From Lamellibrachia columna (Eukaryota; Annelida; Polychaeta; Sabellida; Siboglinidae), in assembly GCA_963662155.1 (NCBI GenBank), contig OY759269.1:11817074-11881073 (forward strand): DNA of 64,000 nucleotides, written 5' to 3'. The notes beneath the pieces are model-generated. The model was not told where the DNA came from, searched no databases, and saw nothing but the letters and a program-made list of their open reading frames with translations. Numbering within the stretch: the stretch's first letter is position 1; each line of letters begins with the position of its first letter. This document shows, piece by piece, positions 1 through 13,500 of the stretch. A program made the position numbers and the translations under genes.

Positions 1-221
1 AAGTTAGCCAAATTGTATTTGTTTGTAAACCCAAGCACTTTTGTTTGCATATATTTTATAAACCCAACCACTTTTATTAGTTTTAGTATTTTTTATTAAA
101 ATTAAACATTTATTAAGCAGACCTATTGAAAATCAAGTACCATATTCAACCTAGCATACATGCCCTAATTAGCACACGTCCCCTTTTTTAATCAGCAGGA
201 TCCATAATTATTGTACAGTAA

Positions 222-305
222 TTTGACTAGTGTTGAACAATTGAAAAGTATCGCCACCTGGTGTTAAACAGTTGGCACTACTTTTCAATTGTTCTACACT
301 AGTCA
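222..305. repeat. inverted-repeat hairpin
   Basis: Arms GACTAGTGTTGAACAATTG and CAATTGTTCTACACTAGTC, each continued by AAAAGTA/TACTTTT, enclose a short CACCTGGTG-containing loop. It could be a small foldback element. Confidence 0.6.
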
Positions 306-323
306 CCAAGTAACATCACCAGT

Positions 324-1001
324 GTTAACCCATTAGGCCCCAGGATTTTATTAAAACATGCTACCATGTTCCCAGGATTTCTGGCAAATTTCGAGCGATT
401 TTACCTCCTTGTGTTCAAAAATCTGTAGAAAAAAAACTATTCAATATTGACAATTACAAGTTGTGTTTATTTTGAAGAGTAGTAATTTCTCCACATGCAT
501 GTATACATAGAAATAGGATATATTAATAAAATATTGACATTTGATCACAATTTGCAAAGACAAAATAGTACATTTGTTAAAACATTGAAAGTTGCGACTG
601 ACATTTGACAATGATCCCATGCTATAAACCTATGCAACTCAGTGAAGAAAATGTAGCTATATGTGTTAGCTTTGCACCAATGAAAACATTATCAAATTCT
701 GATGGTTATTTTTCAGGTTACACCATATTTTATCATGACAAATATAGAAATAAATTTTTTCGAGATAGCGTGAACAAAACTGATGAAAATCAAGATTTCC
801 GAAAGGGCAACACGTGCATGTAATGAGCTGTTGTTGTTGCAAAATGTATCCGCTAGGGTGTGGCAAAGTTTGGTAGCGTTTAGTTCAGTAGTTATTTGCC
901 AGGATTTTTTTGAATAGTGGGTCCTGTATGCGGCCGGCGGCGGCCGTTCCACGACTGCACAGAGAGGTCGGCCGTGGCCGTTGTGGGGTCTAATGGGTTA
1001 A
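324..1001. mobile_element. TTAA-flanked TIR element (piggyBac- or Kolobok-like, non-autonomous)
   Basis: TTAA at 325-328 and 998-1001 flank a 669-bp segment that begins CCCATTAGGCCCCA and ends TGGGGTCTAATGGG. TTAA duplication with CCC...GGG ends is characteristic of piggyBac (Kolobok also uses TTAA). No transposase is visible inside, only short meaningless frames. Confidence 0.6.
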
Positions 1002-1557
1002 ATGGGTTAAACCTTGTCTAGAGAAAAAATTTGGTGTATGCTTACAACTTGACATTTTCCACGGCCCAATTGTTTTTCTCGAGCATGCAGTACGCTTATT
1101 AGGTCGAATACGGTAAGTACATGAATTTGTTAAACCTTGATAAAAACAAGTTGTTGCTATAGTTGCCATGGTAACAGAATGTGCAATAATACCTAAGTTT
1201 GAATCAGAGAATGACATGAAACTGGGCTAGTCTGATATGAGTTCCCCTTTATGGAATAACATCAACTCTGTACCTGATATCAGAATGGTGTCTCCCAGAA
1301 TCCACACAAAGTTGGCAAAAATGATGAAATCTGCAATAAAGCAAAACTATAGAAAAGATATGAACAATAGTGGAGAAGTGAAACGTGTACAAAAAGGAGA
1401 AGTGACACATGTGCAAAAAGATGAACCAACACAATAAATGGGTAATAGTTAAAATGTAGAGTTTTGTGAACAACCAGCCTCTAGACCAGTGACACAGGTG
1501 TACAGGAACATAAGAAAGTGGCAAATAAATAAAGAAAGAATCAGTTGGATCACTTAC

Positions 1558-4500
1558 ATATGAACCAGTCGAACCATCGCCACATCACAAACCTGTGCAG
1601 AACTGCAAAGAAACGTTATGATAAAAGTTTGGTAACAATAATGAGCACAGCTTATTTTATGGTTAATTTATGCATTATATTACCCTGGTATAATTTATTT
1701 ATGCATTGATATGTTTCTAATGCATAATTTTCCATAATGAGCACAAGGTCATCAGATGTCACATATATCCACTGTGTATCAGGCATGGGGCGATTAATCT
1801 ATTATGTTAACTAGTTAAGTTAATCTTGGATTGTTTTCAATTAAGTTAAGCTAAGTTAACTTGCAATTTGAAAGTTAACTAGTTATGTTAATTTATGAAG
1901 TTAATTAGTTAAGTTAATGATTAAGTTGACATACACTACATGTTAATCTGGAGTTTAAAGGATGTGCAATCGGTCAACTATTTTCCAGGTGAGAAGAGGG
2001 TACTTTACCCTCTTGTCACCTGTAAAATAGTTGACCGGCACATCCTATAAACTCCCAAGTGTCATCCACTGAGCATATGTCTCTACCTGGATCTACACAT
2101 GTGGGTGGCATTAATATAATTACTTGGTAAAAAAATAAGTTAAGTTAATCAGTTAATTTAACTACAAGTTAAGTTAACCATCATAAGTTAACTAGTTATG
2201 TAAGTTTAATATTAACTTAACTTTTGAAAGTTAACGATTAAGTTAAGATAATTACCCCATGCCTGGTAGATACTGGAAGTTGATGGAAACAAGACAAGGT
2301 GTCTCTGTGTAATGACACTATAACAAAAAACAAGATGTCATGCCACAATTACCTTTCAGTATTGTATCAAGTGGAGAGCGGAAGTGGACAAACCACAGCT
2401 CTGTTGACCATTTCGCCTGTGACATAACACATCAACATTGAACATTTGTCCTTACTGCATTTACAATAAACAGAGCAGGTGAACTTAAGATCACAGATAC
2501 TTGTTTTGAACATGCAAATGGGCATGAAAAATTATTTTACAAAATTATTCCTATCAGTCAGTTATTAGAGCAAATAGCAGAAAATTCAGTGTGTAATTTT
2601 GCATACAGCTTTTAATAACATCATCCATTGTAAACATGCCTTCAAATGGAGAAGAAATAGATTGTATTTCCACATTGCTTTCAACCTGTAACTAGCAGTG
2701 AACACCTGTGTTTAAACAGTGGTGGTTGCTGTGCATATCTTACCTTCAAATGGTGTTCATGCTATCGCTATATATATGCAAATGTTCACGTCCTGAATGC
2801 TACATCTAAATTGAGCAGAAGTTCTCAAAGTCCAAATACCGTAAAGTGTTCAGTATTTGTTCAGACCCCCCCAATACATGGTGGCGGACATAAGATAATG
2901 CACTGCCCTCCAAGCCATATGCAACCATGAATATAAACCATAACAACAGGTTTAAATATTTACTCATCAACTTATTCAAGCATTAAAATTTAAAAAAAAA
3001 TTTCAAAAACAGAAGACGCACCAGAAATGCAAAAACGCAGAAGTTCCAATAATACTGTATTCGCCTTTTTAAACAATTGCAAAAAGCAGTTTTAAAACAA
3101 TTTGTATAGCCAAGCATCAATGTGAAATAATATCCTTTTCACTGTTCAGGTGGCGCCACTGCTGCTGATGTTCCCTAGTCCCACAAAACGTTGGACAACC
3201 ACGCGACCGACCACCATCATGTAATGCTATACAGTTTTATGGACATTGAGAACTGATGCATCAACCCCTAATACAATTTGATGTCTTTAAATAACACACA
3301 ACAATTATGATCTCTATAGTGAAGTACTTTATATGATTTCTATTTCAACAGTGTGCTACCGTCCACTTTAAGTTGGCGATGTCGTAAAGAGCGTAGAACT
3401 CATCGAGTGAGAGGAACCCAGACTTGCTCAGGTTGAGAGCCTTGAACTGTAGATATACATCTCTCCTGGCTGCAAAGTAATGACATGTGCATTATGGGTA
3501 ATATTCAAACATTTAACATTTAAATGTGGATACTTGAGAGATCAGGCAACAATCATACATAAATATGCATTTTATTCTTTTTGAACAATATTAAAATCAA
3601 AATATGAAAATGTCTATACATAACTAGAAAAATTACCAGTCACTGTGATATGTTGCCTTGCTTAATGGTGAAATGTTGCAAATAAACACAACAGACTATT
3701 TCCCATACCCGTGTTGTTACTGCTCTACAGAGATGGCAGTAACAGTAACAGAGAAGGAAACATTTTTATATTTTGTTAAACACTTACTAAGTTTTGGTTT
3801 GTAGTATTTCATCAGTCCACAAAAGTTTTTCAGTGTGATCTTTGTTGGATTCTAAAATATGAAATGTTATTATTTCACAGTGATATTTGTGCAAATAGTA
3901 CTCTATAAATCATAATGATCACTACTATCTAGTATTTATGACTACAACCTAAAGAAGAGGTATTTTGATGAAAAAAAATTTTTTTCACATATTTTGGCCA
4001 AAGCGAAATAAATATTTATTAAAAATTTTCAAATAAAGAAACTTGTTATGAATATAACAAGAAATTTAACACAATTATTCACCCATCTTTAATGTTTCTG
4101 TAGTATAATAAATATACACTGCGACTTTGTTTTCAAAAATGTGCTTGTACATTTCAACCTCTACTCAAAACTGATAACCAGGTCATGCTAGTTGACCCCT
4201 TGACCTCTGACCTGTTTGCTGGCAAGGAGGCGGAAGCAGTGTTGACAGGCGACTCGCTTATGCAGCATCAACTTCTTTAGTTTCCCTTTCTCCATCTTCA
4301 AGAACGAGTCATAGACCACAGCCAGGAACTGCACAAATCAAAGCCCATGAAGAAACAAACATACAGTGAAAACAAACACCTGGTGGTGACAAAAGACAGA
4401 TGGACAAAATTGCAGGTGCATTAGCACAGTGGTTAGAATGCACAATCTAGAGGACCAGTGTTCAAAACTATTTGGTGCAGTTTTAAAGCAACTTTGTTCA

Positions 4501-7500
4501 CTTTACATTGCCTCAGTTCACACAGCAGTAAAAATCAGTATCTGGTTATAGACAGTTGTGGTTATACACAAAATTGGTTTACAGGTCCTGACAATGGAAT
4601 ACAGCTGAGTGTGAAAATAAGGATAAGCACCAGAAACTGACGTTAATAAAACATTATAATCTGGATATTGAGAACTTAACATTATACTTTTGGTAACTTC
4701 TGGGAAAGCCTCAGAAGCACAACACTCAAATATAGATAAAATGTTGTTTCTGTACAATGGGTGAGGGACAGGATAATACACAGTCAGCTAGGTCAGTGTC
4801 AAGATCTGAGCTGACATGAGCACCACCTACCAGGTTCATGAGGAAGAAGAGTTCGAAGCCAAGGTAGGCAATGAAGAAGATGGCCGACCAGCGGTTGTTC
4901 TCGTAGCAGGGCATCATGACATCAGGGAAACTAGCAGAGGGTAAATAAGTGATCACACACGCATAAATGGGTAGGAGATGTCACACATCAATATACAATT
5001 AATGATTAACAAATATATTTTATTTAGTTACAAATAATATAGGTATTCAAACAAATACGTGTTTCTGTGTGTAACCAGCAGGATTAAGAGGATCCAGGTA
5101 CCAAAGTTACAATATATTAAAATTTCCTCATAATATACCAGTAACTAAAAAGTTTATTAATTTCTCTCTGTTTCAGCAATCATCATTTCCCTTCTTCAGG
5201 AAATGCATTTTGGGAACTTAGTTTTTCATCACCTCACAAGATGGTTTGGCAACGTGGCTTTCCTCATGTGGCTGAGTGAGCGGAGGAAGAACTAAATTCC
5301 CAGAATGCAGTTCCTGAAGAAGTATATGATTGCCAAAACCATAGAGAAACAAGTACACTTTTTAGAATAAATATGAATCTACTTTATCTTCCCAACTTTT
5401 TAAACATTTTCATCAGTTACAATAATATATTGTGCTGTATTAATTATCATTGGGTGAACCTTTTCAGTGTTCACAAATTGAACACATACTATCAAATAAT
5501 ATACTGCATTCAATACAATTCCTAAGGTGTTTTAATTCTCTATCATTAAAACAAGTTATCCCAAAGCTTAGCTTGCTTTCTCACAGCAGACAGTGTTGTG
5601 CACATAAAGCGTGGAACATGGAGACACTTACTTGGCTGTGGTGAGGAGAATAAACAGACTAAGGAAGCTTTGTTGTATGGTCTGAAAGTACTGAAATCAA
5701 GCAATCGCATGCATCAGTCAGTTTAAAATATGAGTATATTCTGCAGTCTCTACATCTACAATCTCTGTCTGGCATATGTTTGATTTAGAAACGTGAAAAG
5801 CGAAGAATGAATACTCACAGTGTCGTTTGGAATGTCAGAAAACAGATAAAAACCTGGAAAGAGAAACCAATAGATCTATTGTAATATCTACGTGGCTAAG
5901 TTGTACAGAAACCATTATCTGGTGTTATACGTTTTTACTGTAGTCAACAATCAATAAGATACTCCATCTAGTTTTTGTTTAATGACAGTTTCTAAAACAA
6001 ATACCTTAAATATACAAATGTCTACAGAAGCAACAAAGGGATATTTATAGTTATTTGGTACATTACAATGATAGGGAAGTTTTCATAAATTGTCTGATAA
6101 AAGAAATACCTCAAACCATGCTGCCATTTATTGCAGGCTGACACAAAATCTATGTTTCTTTTCACATTTTGGGAGAGAAATGTTGGATGCTAAAAAATAA
6201 GCATACCTATATTATTGTGTATTTTTTTTATTTTGACCCATTACTTAGAGATTTGAAACTTTGGTGAAAAGACAGAATGAAAGAGAGACTAACCCAGGAT
6301 GGAGAACATTAGCATGAAGAATAGCAACAACATCAACATGTCAAGGATCGGAGGCAGAGACAGCATGATCTGACGGATGAATCTACAAACACAGACAACA
6401 TAAACATGTCAAGGATCGGAGGTAGAGACAGCATGATCTGACGGATGAATCTACAAACACAGACAACATAAACATGTCAATGATCGAAGGCAGATACAAC
6501 ATGATCTGACGGATGAATCTACAAACACAGACAACATAACCATTTCAAGGATCAGAGGCACAGACGGCATGATCTGACAGATGAATCTACAAACACAGAC
6601 AACATCAACATGTCAAGGATCGGAGGCAGAGACAGCATGATCTGACGGATGAATCTACAAACACAGACAACATAAACATGTCAAGGATCGGAGGCAGAGA
6701 CAGCATGATCTGACGGATGAATCTACAAACACAGACAACATAAACATGTCAATGATCGAAGGCAGATACAACATGATCTGACGGATGAATCTACAAACAC
6801 AGACAACATAAACATTTCAAGGATCAGAGGCACAGACGGCATGATCTGACAGATGAATCTACAAACACGGACAACATAAACATGTCAATGATGGGAGGCA
6901 GAGACTGCATGATCTGACTGATGAATCTACAAACATGGACAACATAAACATGTCAATGATGGGAGGCAGAGACTGCATGATCTGATGGATGAATCTACAC
7001 ACACAGACAACATAAACATGTCAATGATCGAAGGCAGATACAACATGATCTGACGGATGAATCTACAAATACAGACAACATAAACATGTCAATGATGGGA
7101 GGTAGAGACAGCATGATCTGACTGATGAATCTACAAACACGGACAACATAAACATGTCAATGATGGGAGGCAGAGACTGCATGATCTGATGGATGAATCT
7201 ACAAACACGGACAACATAAACATGTCAATGATGGGAGGCAGAGACTGCATGATCTGATGGATGAATCTACAAACACGGACAACATAAACATGTCAATGAT
7301 GGGAGGCAGAGACTGCATGATCTGATGGATGAATCTACAAACACGGACAACATAAACATGTCAATGATGGGAGGCAGAGACTGCATGATCTGACGGATGA
7401 ATCTACAAACACGGACAACATAAACATGTCAATGATGGGAGGCAGAGACTGCATGATCTGATGGATGAATCTACAAACACGGACAACATAAACATGTCAA

Positions 7501-10500
7501 TGATGGGAGGCAGAGACTGCATGATCTGATGGATGAATCTACAAACACGGACAACATAAACATGTCAATGATGGGAGGCAGAGACTGCATGATCTGATGG
7601 ATGAATCTACAAACACGGACAACATAAACATGTCAATGATGGGAGGCAGAGACTGCATGATCTGATGGATGAATCTACAAACACGGACAACATAAACATG
7701 TCAATGATGGGAGGCAGAGACTGCATGATCTGATGGATGAATCTACAAACACGGACAACTTAAACATGTCAATGATGGGAGGCAGAGACTGCATGATCTG
7801 ATGGATGAATCTACAAACACGGACAACATAAACATGCCAATGATGGGAGGCAGAGACTGCATGATCTGATGGATGAATCTACAAACACGGACAACATAAA
7901 CAAGCCAATGATGGGACGCAGAGACTGCCTGATCTGACCGATGAATCTACAAACACAGACAACATAAACATGTTAAGGATTAAAGACAGATTATTAAAGT
8001 CATTAAATGATACTTATCTAAATATATGTTCTTGGTCATGGCCAATGTACATGTAATAAACAGACCTGTATAATAGATCATTGCATCATCTTATCCCTAT
8101 GGATGGGATCACACGTGAGTTGGGGAATCAGATACCATTTTTTAAAAGTTAACATACATCACATGGGTGCTTTAGACACCAACAGGGCAGTGACAAATGC
8201 ATTTACATGACTCAGTGACAGAGACAGACCTGCGAGTGCCACGACAGTAGTACGAGTCAAGGAGGAAGACAGGTCTGATGGCACGGGTCACACGGAAGTG
8301 TGGGGTCTGGCGGATCAACACAACGATGACCTCCACAGTCATCACTACCAGCATCACTGTCTGGCAACCCAGCAAACAGGTGGACATTAAAGCTGAAAGC
8401 ATTTTATGTGACTATATTAGAGGTGTCAGCTATGAATTTTATGAGCAACAGCAAATATTATTTATGTTGCTGATTATGCTACATTCTGGAAAATGACAAA
8501 AATGTCACATTGAAAAATGTAATTGTGAACAGTAAAAGTTGCTTGTTTATGAATTATACATTAAAGTTTGAGATAAGTACCACTTACCTTTATCATTGTC
8601 CGAGGGTGGTGCAGATAAGCTCTTGTGCCCAGCCATTTGAGTCGCATGCCTAACTCAAGACCAATCAGCAGCAACCCAAACAGTTCCAGGGAGCCATGTA
8701 GCTGCGTGTACAATGAACATATGGTACAACAATGAACATACGGTACAACAATGCAATGAACATATGGTACAACAATGCAATGAACATATGGTACAACAAT
8801 GAACATATGGTACAACAATGAACATATGGTACAACAATGAACATATGGTACAACAATGAACATATGGTACAACAATGAACATACAACAGAATATTACATA
8901 TATACACAAAATAACCATCACAAAACATTCCCCTAATCTAAGGATTAGCAATTTCGTTCAAAATAAAGGGTAAATCTGCATCTTCAAGTGTGTTGTTCGT
9001 TAAGACTTGTAGAGTAACAATGAGAGACCTAGGAAAGACATTTAAATATAATGTCTCAGACAGACATACTAAAGATAAATCGCAGTGTTACAGTGGTTTT
9101 ATGGTAGTAGACTGATGAAGACAGCTGAAAACTTCCAAAATGTTGTTACGAATTAAACATACATTTTCTGTGAGAAAAATATATATTGGATTACTTTACA
9201 ACTAAAAATAAAATTGTAAGACAAAGTCACAAATGCCAAGCACAGAAGGAAGAGACTGAAATATAGAAATTTACTTGGACATGGAAGAACCTTACCCAGG
9301 TGTCAGTGCCCAAATATGGCACTGCAGGTGGCTCCACTAGCGCCAACAACATGAGGAGTAACGCTGCGAACAGGTCGATCACGTAGAACCAGGTGCTGTG
9401 ATTGATGAGGTACCAGGGCAGATCGGTATGTCTGTTAGGATGAGCTGTGAACTTAACGTTATTCTCTCCTTCCTGTACATAGATGGCAGCTTCATGATAG
9501 TTCAGGTCCCAGCGCTGCTGCTGGTCATCGGTCCTCCCATCTACCTGCTGCCGTTGGACCGGTATGGAACCCAGCAGGTGGTAGTTTCCACTCTCATTCA
9601 CAACGTCCGTCTCAGAACCTATGGTTCAATCAATAGCACAAAGGTACAAGCAGGTGTTAACGTTTTATCTTCGGCAAATGAAATGAGCACACAAAATCAT
9701 TTAAAACTATATTATTTGTACGATTTTGTAAAAAAATATTTTTTTCATGGTTATATCAGACATGGGTTCATTTCAATTGTTAATTGAATTAACTCAATTA
9801 AGTTAACTTAATTAACTTTGCCTGAAAGGCTAGGGGTTACTTAATTGACACATTCTCAATTAACTCTCAATTAAATGTTCAAGCAACACTTGATATTAAT
9901 GGATATTTCATATCCATGTTACCCAGGCATTTCCAGCTGGCCTGCAGACACTAATGTAACAGAGATCATGTTCAGGCTTGGGTGAATGGGAGAACACAGC
10001 AAGCCACAGACACAACACGACACAGACATAGCATGACACAGCAAGCCACAGACATATCATGACAGAGACACAGCATGACACAGCAAGCCACAGACACAGC
10101 ATGACACAGACACATCATGACACAGACACAGCATGACACAGGCACAGCAAGCCACAGAAACAGCATGACACAGACACAGCATGACACAAACACAGCATGA
10201 CACAGACACAGCAAGCCACATACACAACATGACACATACACAGCATGACACAGACACAGCAAGCCACAGACACATCATGACACATACACAGCATGACACA
10301 GACACAGCAAGCCACAGACACAGCATGACACATACACAGCATGACACAGACACAGCATGACATAGACACATCATGACACAGACACAGCAAGACACATCAT
10401 GACACAGACACAGCAAGACACAGACACATCATGACACAGACACAGCAAGACACATCATGACACAGGCACAGCAAGCCACAGACACAGCATCACAGACACA

Positions 10501-13500
10501 GCATGACACAGACATAGCAAGCCACAGACACAACATGACACAGACACAGCAAGCCACAGACACGTCATGACACAGGCACAGCAAGCCACAGACACAGCAA
10601 GACACAGACACAGCAAGTCACAGACAGAGCAAGCCACAGACACATCATGACAGAGACACAGCAAGCCACAGACACAGCAAGCCACAGACACAGCATGACA
10701 CAGGCACAGCGAGCCACAGACACAGCATGACACAGACACAGCCAGCCACAGACACATCATGACACAGACACAGCCAGCCACAGACACATCATTTACTGGC
10801 TTTGGCAGTGTTAATTACATGATCTATCAACAGAAACCACCACCAGGCCCTTCACTGTGTACACTGTGATAGAAGATTACAGAATCAAAGAAATGACAGA
10901 CCAGTAACCAATTTGGTGTACACATTGAAAACAGCTAATGGTGATGCCTTTTGGCATGCTAGCAGATTGCAATTAAATACTGCTTAGAAGGAAGGCCAGA
11001 GGTATTTTGTTTGTGCACTGGTTATATTTGGATATTCCTTTGATTATATGAGCAGGTCCTGCAGGTGTTATAATTAAGATCTTGATTTTCAATTTGTGCG
11101 AGAGAATATTTATATTTGTGTAGATTTTTTTCTGGTAGGTTATTTTTTTTAAATACTGTAATTGACTGTAATTGATGCAATTACACAACATATTTCAATT
11201 ACAATTACATAAGAATTTGAAAAACCAAAATCAATTACAATTACAGCATTTTTGCTGTAATCAATTCCAGTTACATAATTGGACCCAGCCCTGTGTGTGT
11301 GTGTGTGTGTGGTGTGTGTGTGGTGTGTGTGGTGTGTGTGGTGTGTATGGTGTGTGTGACACTGTGTGTGACACTGTGTGTGACGGTGTGTGTAGTTTCG
11401 TGCATGTAGGGCCTATGTAAATACTGCTGATTCTTCTGGCTACAAGACTTGTGTTCATCGAAAACTACTGATTAGTTAGGGCAGGAATAATATGCTGGTA
11501 TTCCTGTATATCATGATGCATACACAATACCATCATTAGCCATTGCAGAAATAGTACACGTACACCGGCTACTGTACGCAAACATGATCCGGCTACTGTA
11601 CGCAAACATGATGTGCAAACGCGATACGCAAATGCTGTAGACACCAAAAAATTAATTGCAACATCACTGCGAAACAGTGGAGAGTCAATGTGAATGATTT
11701 CTGCCTCTATATCAGTAAGAAGTGGAATAACAATATAACAACAAACATAATGTTAGAAATTAATTAGTTTGCATCTTCAGTGCAAAGTTTGGACCACATG
11801 TGACCACATTTGGACCTGCTCCCATTTGCCAAGTAGTGTTATGTAAGCTGGGTGTTTGCTTCGGTGAGTGGAGCCAAGATAGTAGAAATAGAGGACATGA
11901 GGTAACATTAGTAAAGGATCAGTGTAGATTGGACATCAGGAAGCACTCATTCTCACAGAGGACAATCAATGAATGGAACAAATTATCTACAGATTGTGTA
12001 ACTGCTAGCAGCATGAATATGTTTAAAAACAAGGTTGACACATTTCTCAGGAGGGCAGGTTACTTACTTACTTTACTTATTTATGGGTTACACATAGATG
12101 AAAAAAGGTTGGACTCTCAATAGGCCAATGGCTTCCTTGTCCACTTGCCATCTGGGACTTTGCCTTGGATGGCAATCTTGTTAAATCCTTAGTTTTTTTG
12201 CAGAAGTGCTCAGGTATAGCTACTTATTCATTCAATTTCATTGTTTTAAAATTTAATCAAATTCTGAGACATAAGCTTTTTGACCATTTATTGATTTGAC
12301 ACATGATGACCTATCAAGTGCTTAGACTTACAAAAAAACCAGTTACATATGAATTTAATCTGCAATTTTTTTCAACATACAATGTAATTGTTAACTTAAT
12401 TAAAGTTGATTTAATTGACCTGAAGCTGCGAGGCTGAGCTTGTGAAGCATGTGAGGTTAATTTAATTTGATCATTTCTGAGTTAATAGTAATTTAATTAA
12501 CTTGTCAAGTTAATTGCCCCATGCCTGGTTTATATATGCACCTTATGTAGTTATGCTGCACCATTTTGAGATAATTAAGTTATTGCAAAGTGTTATACAT
12601 AATTGGAAAGGTGTATTATTAAGATACATCATGGTATCAGTTGTATGGCTGTACGTTAATTAGTTTTCACGTTAGAGCACTTTAAAGACACCCTGTTAAC
12701 ATTTTCAAACCCCGGCTTTTCTATTTTGATCACAAAAGCGTACCTGGTCTAAAAAAATAGACTAATATTAACGTAATTTTTTTGACACATTGATACATAT
12801 TGTGGAAGTACTCAATGTTCTCAACCTGTGTGGGGGTCATTCATACATGTGCATCCATTATTTTGGTTGCAAGAGAGCTGTAAACAATGCTATTTTTCAC
12901 TTATTTTGCACATTTATACATGATCGGTTGGTAAAAAATAAAAAACACAGTATATACCTTACAGAGAATTTTTTTTAACTCTGTGTCTTCTTCTAAGCTA
13001 ATATTTGACATGTATAAGTCATTAGCATTATTGTGTATATGGAAAATATTTTACAAGGTTTTTTAACTGCAAACTATTATGCAGATTTTTTTTACAGAAG
13101 CCTGTTCACACCTGAACACATGCTGATGCAAGATGAATGTTTGATATGTGTATCATGTAAGATGAACTGTAAGCTTTTATTGTCACACTTATTGCATTAT
13201 TATGATGTGTTAGTACTTAAAATAAGAAACAACTACTATAAATATGTACATTACAAGTATGCTGGTGTCCACTTTCTCATCATATCAATATGTGTGGATC
13301 GTTGAGTGAATAACCATTCTGACACAATATTGCATACCAACTATCAGTTGTACATAATTTTGTACATAATATGTTGTTTCTTCAACTGGTGGCTAATAAA
13401 AAAGTTATTTTTTTTTAAAACACTACATGTATGAAGAAAATGGAAATGTAAGCTTTAAAGTAAATGTAAATATAATAGTATGTTCATTTAAAACCTTGTA

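Noticed and set aside
1237..1437. 66-codon plus-strand frame as a gene or channel exon
   Set aside because: No similarity to the channel or any family, and it lies on the opposite strand in a TPC1 intron.
4413..4482. A functional tRNA gene
   Set aside because: A and B boxes are present but the stems do not pair into a cloverleaf by eye.
9908..10102. Additional TPC1 5' exon
   Set aside because: The frame is the translation of the CA-rich array; the exon at 15412-15472 fits phase and composition better.
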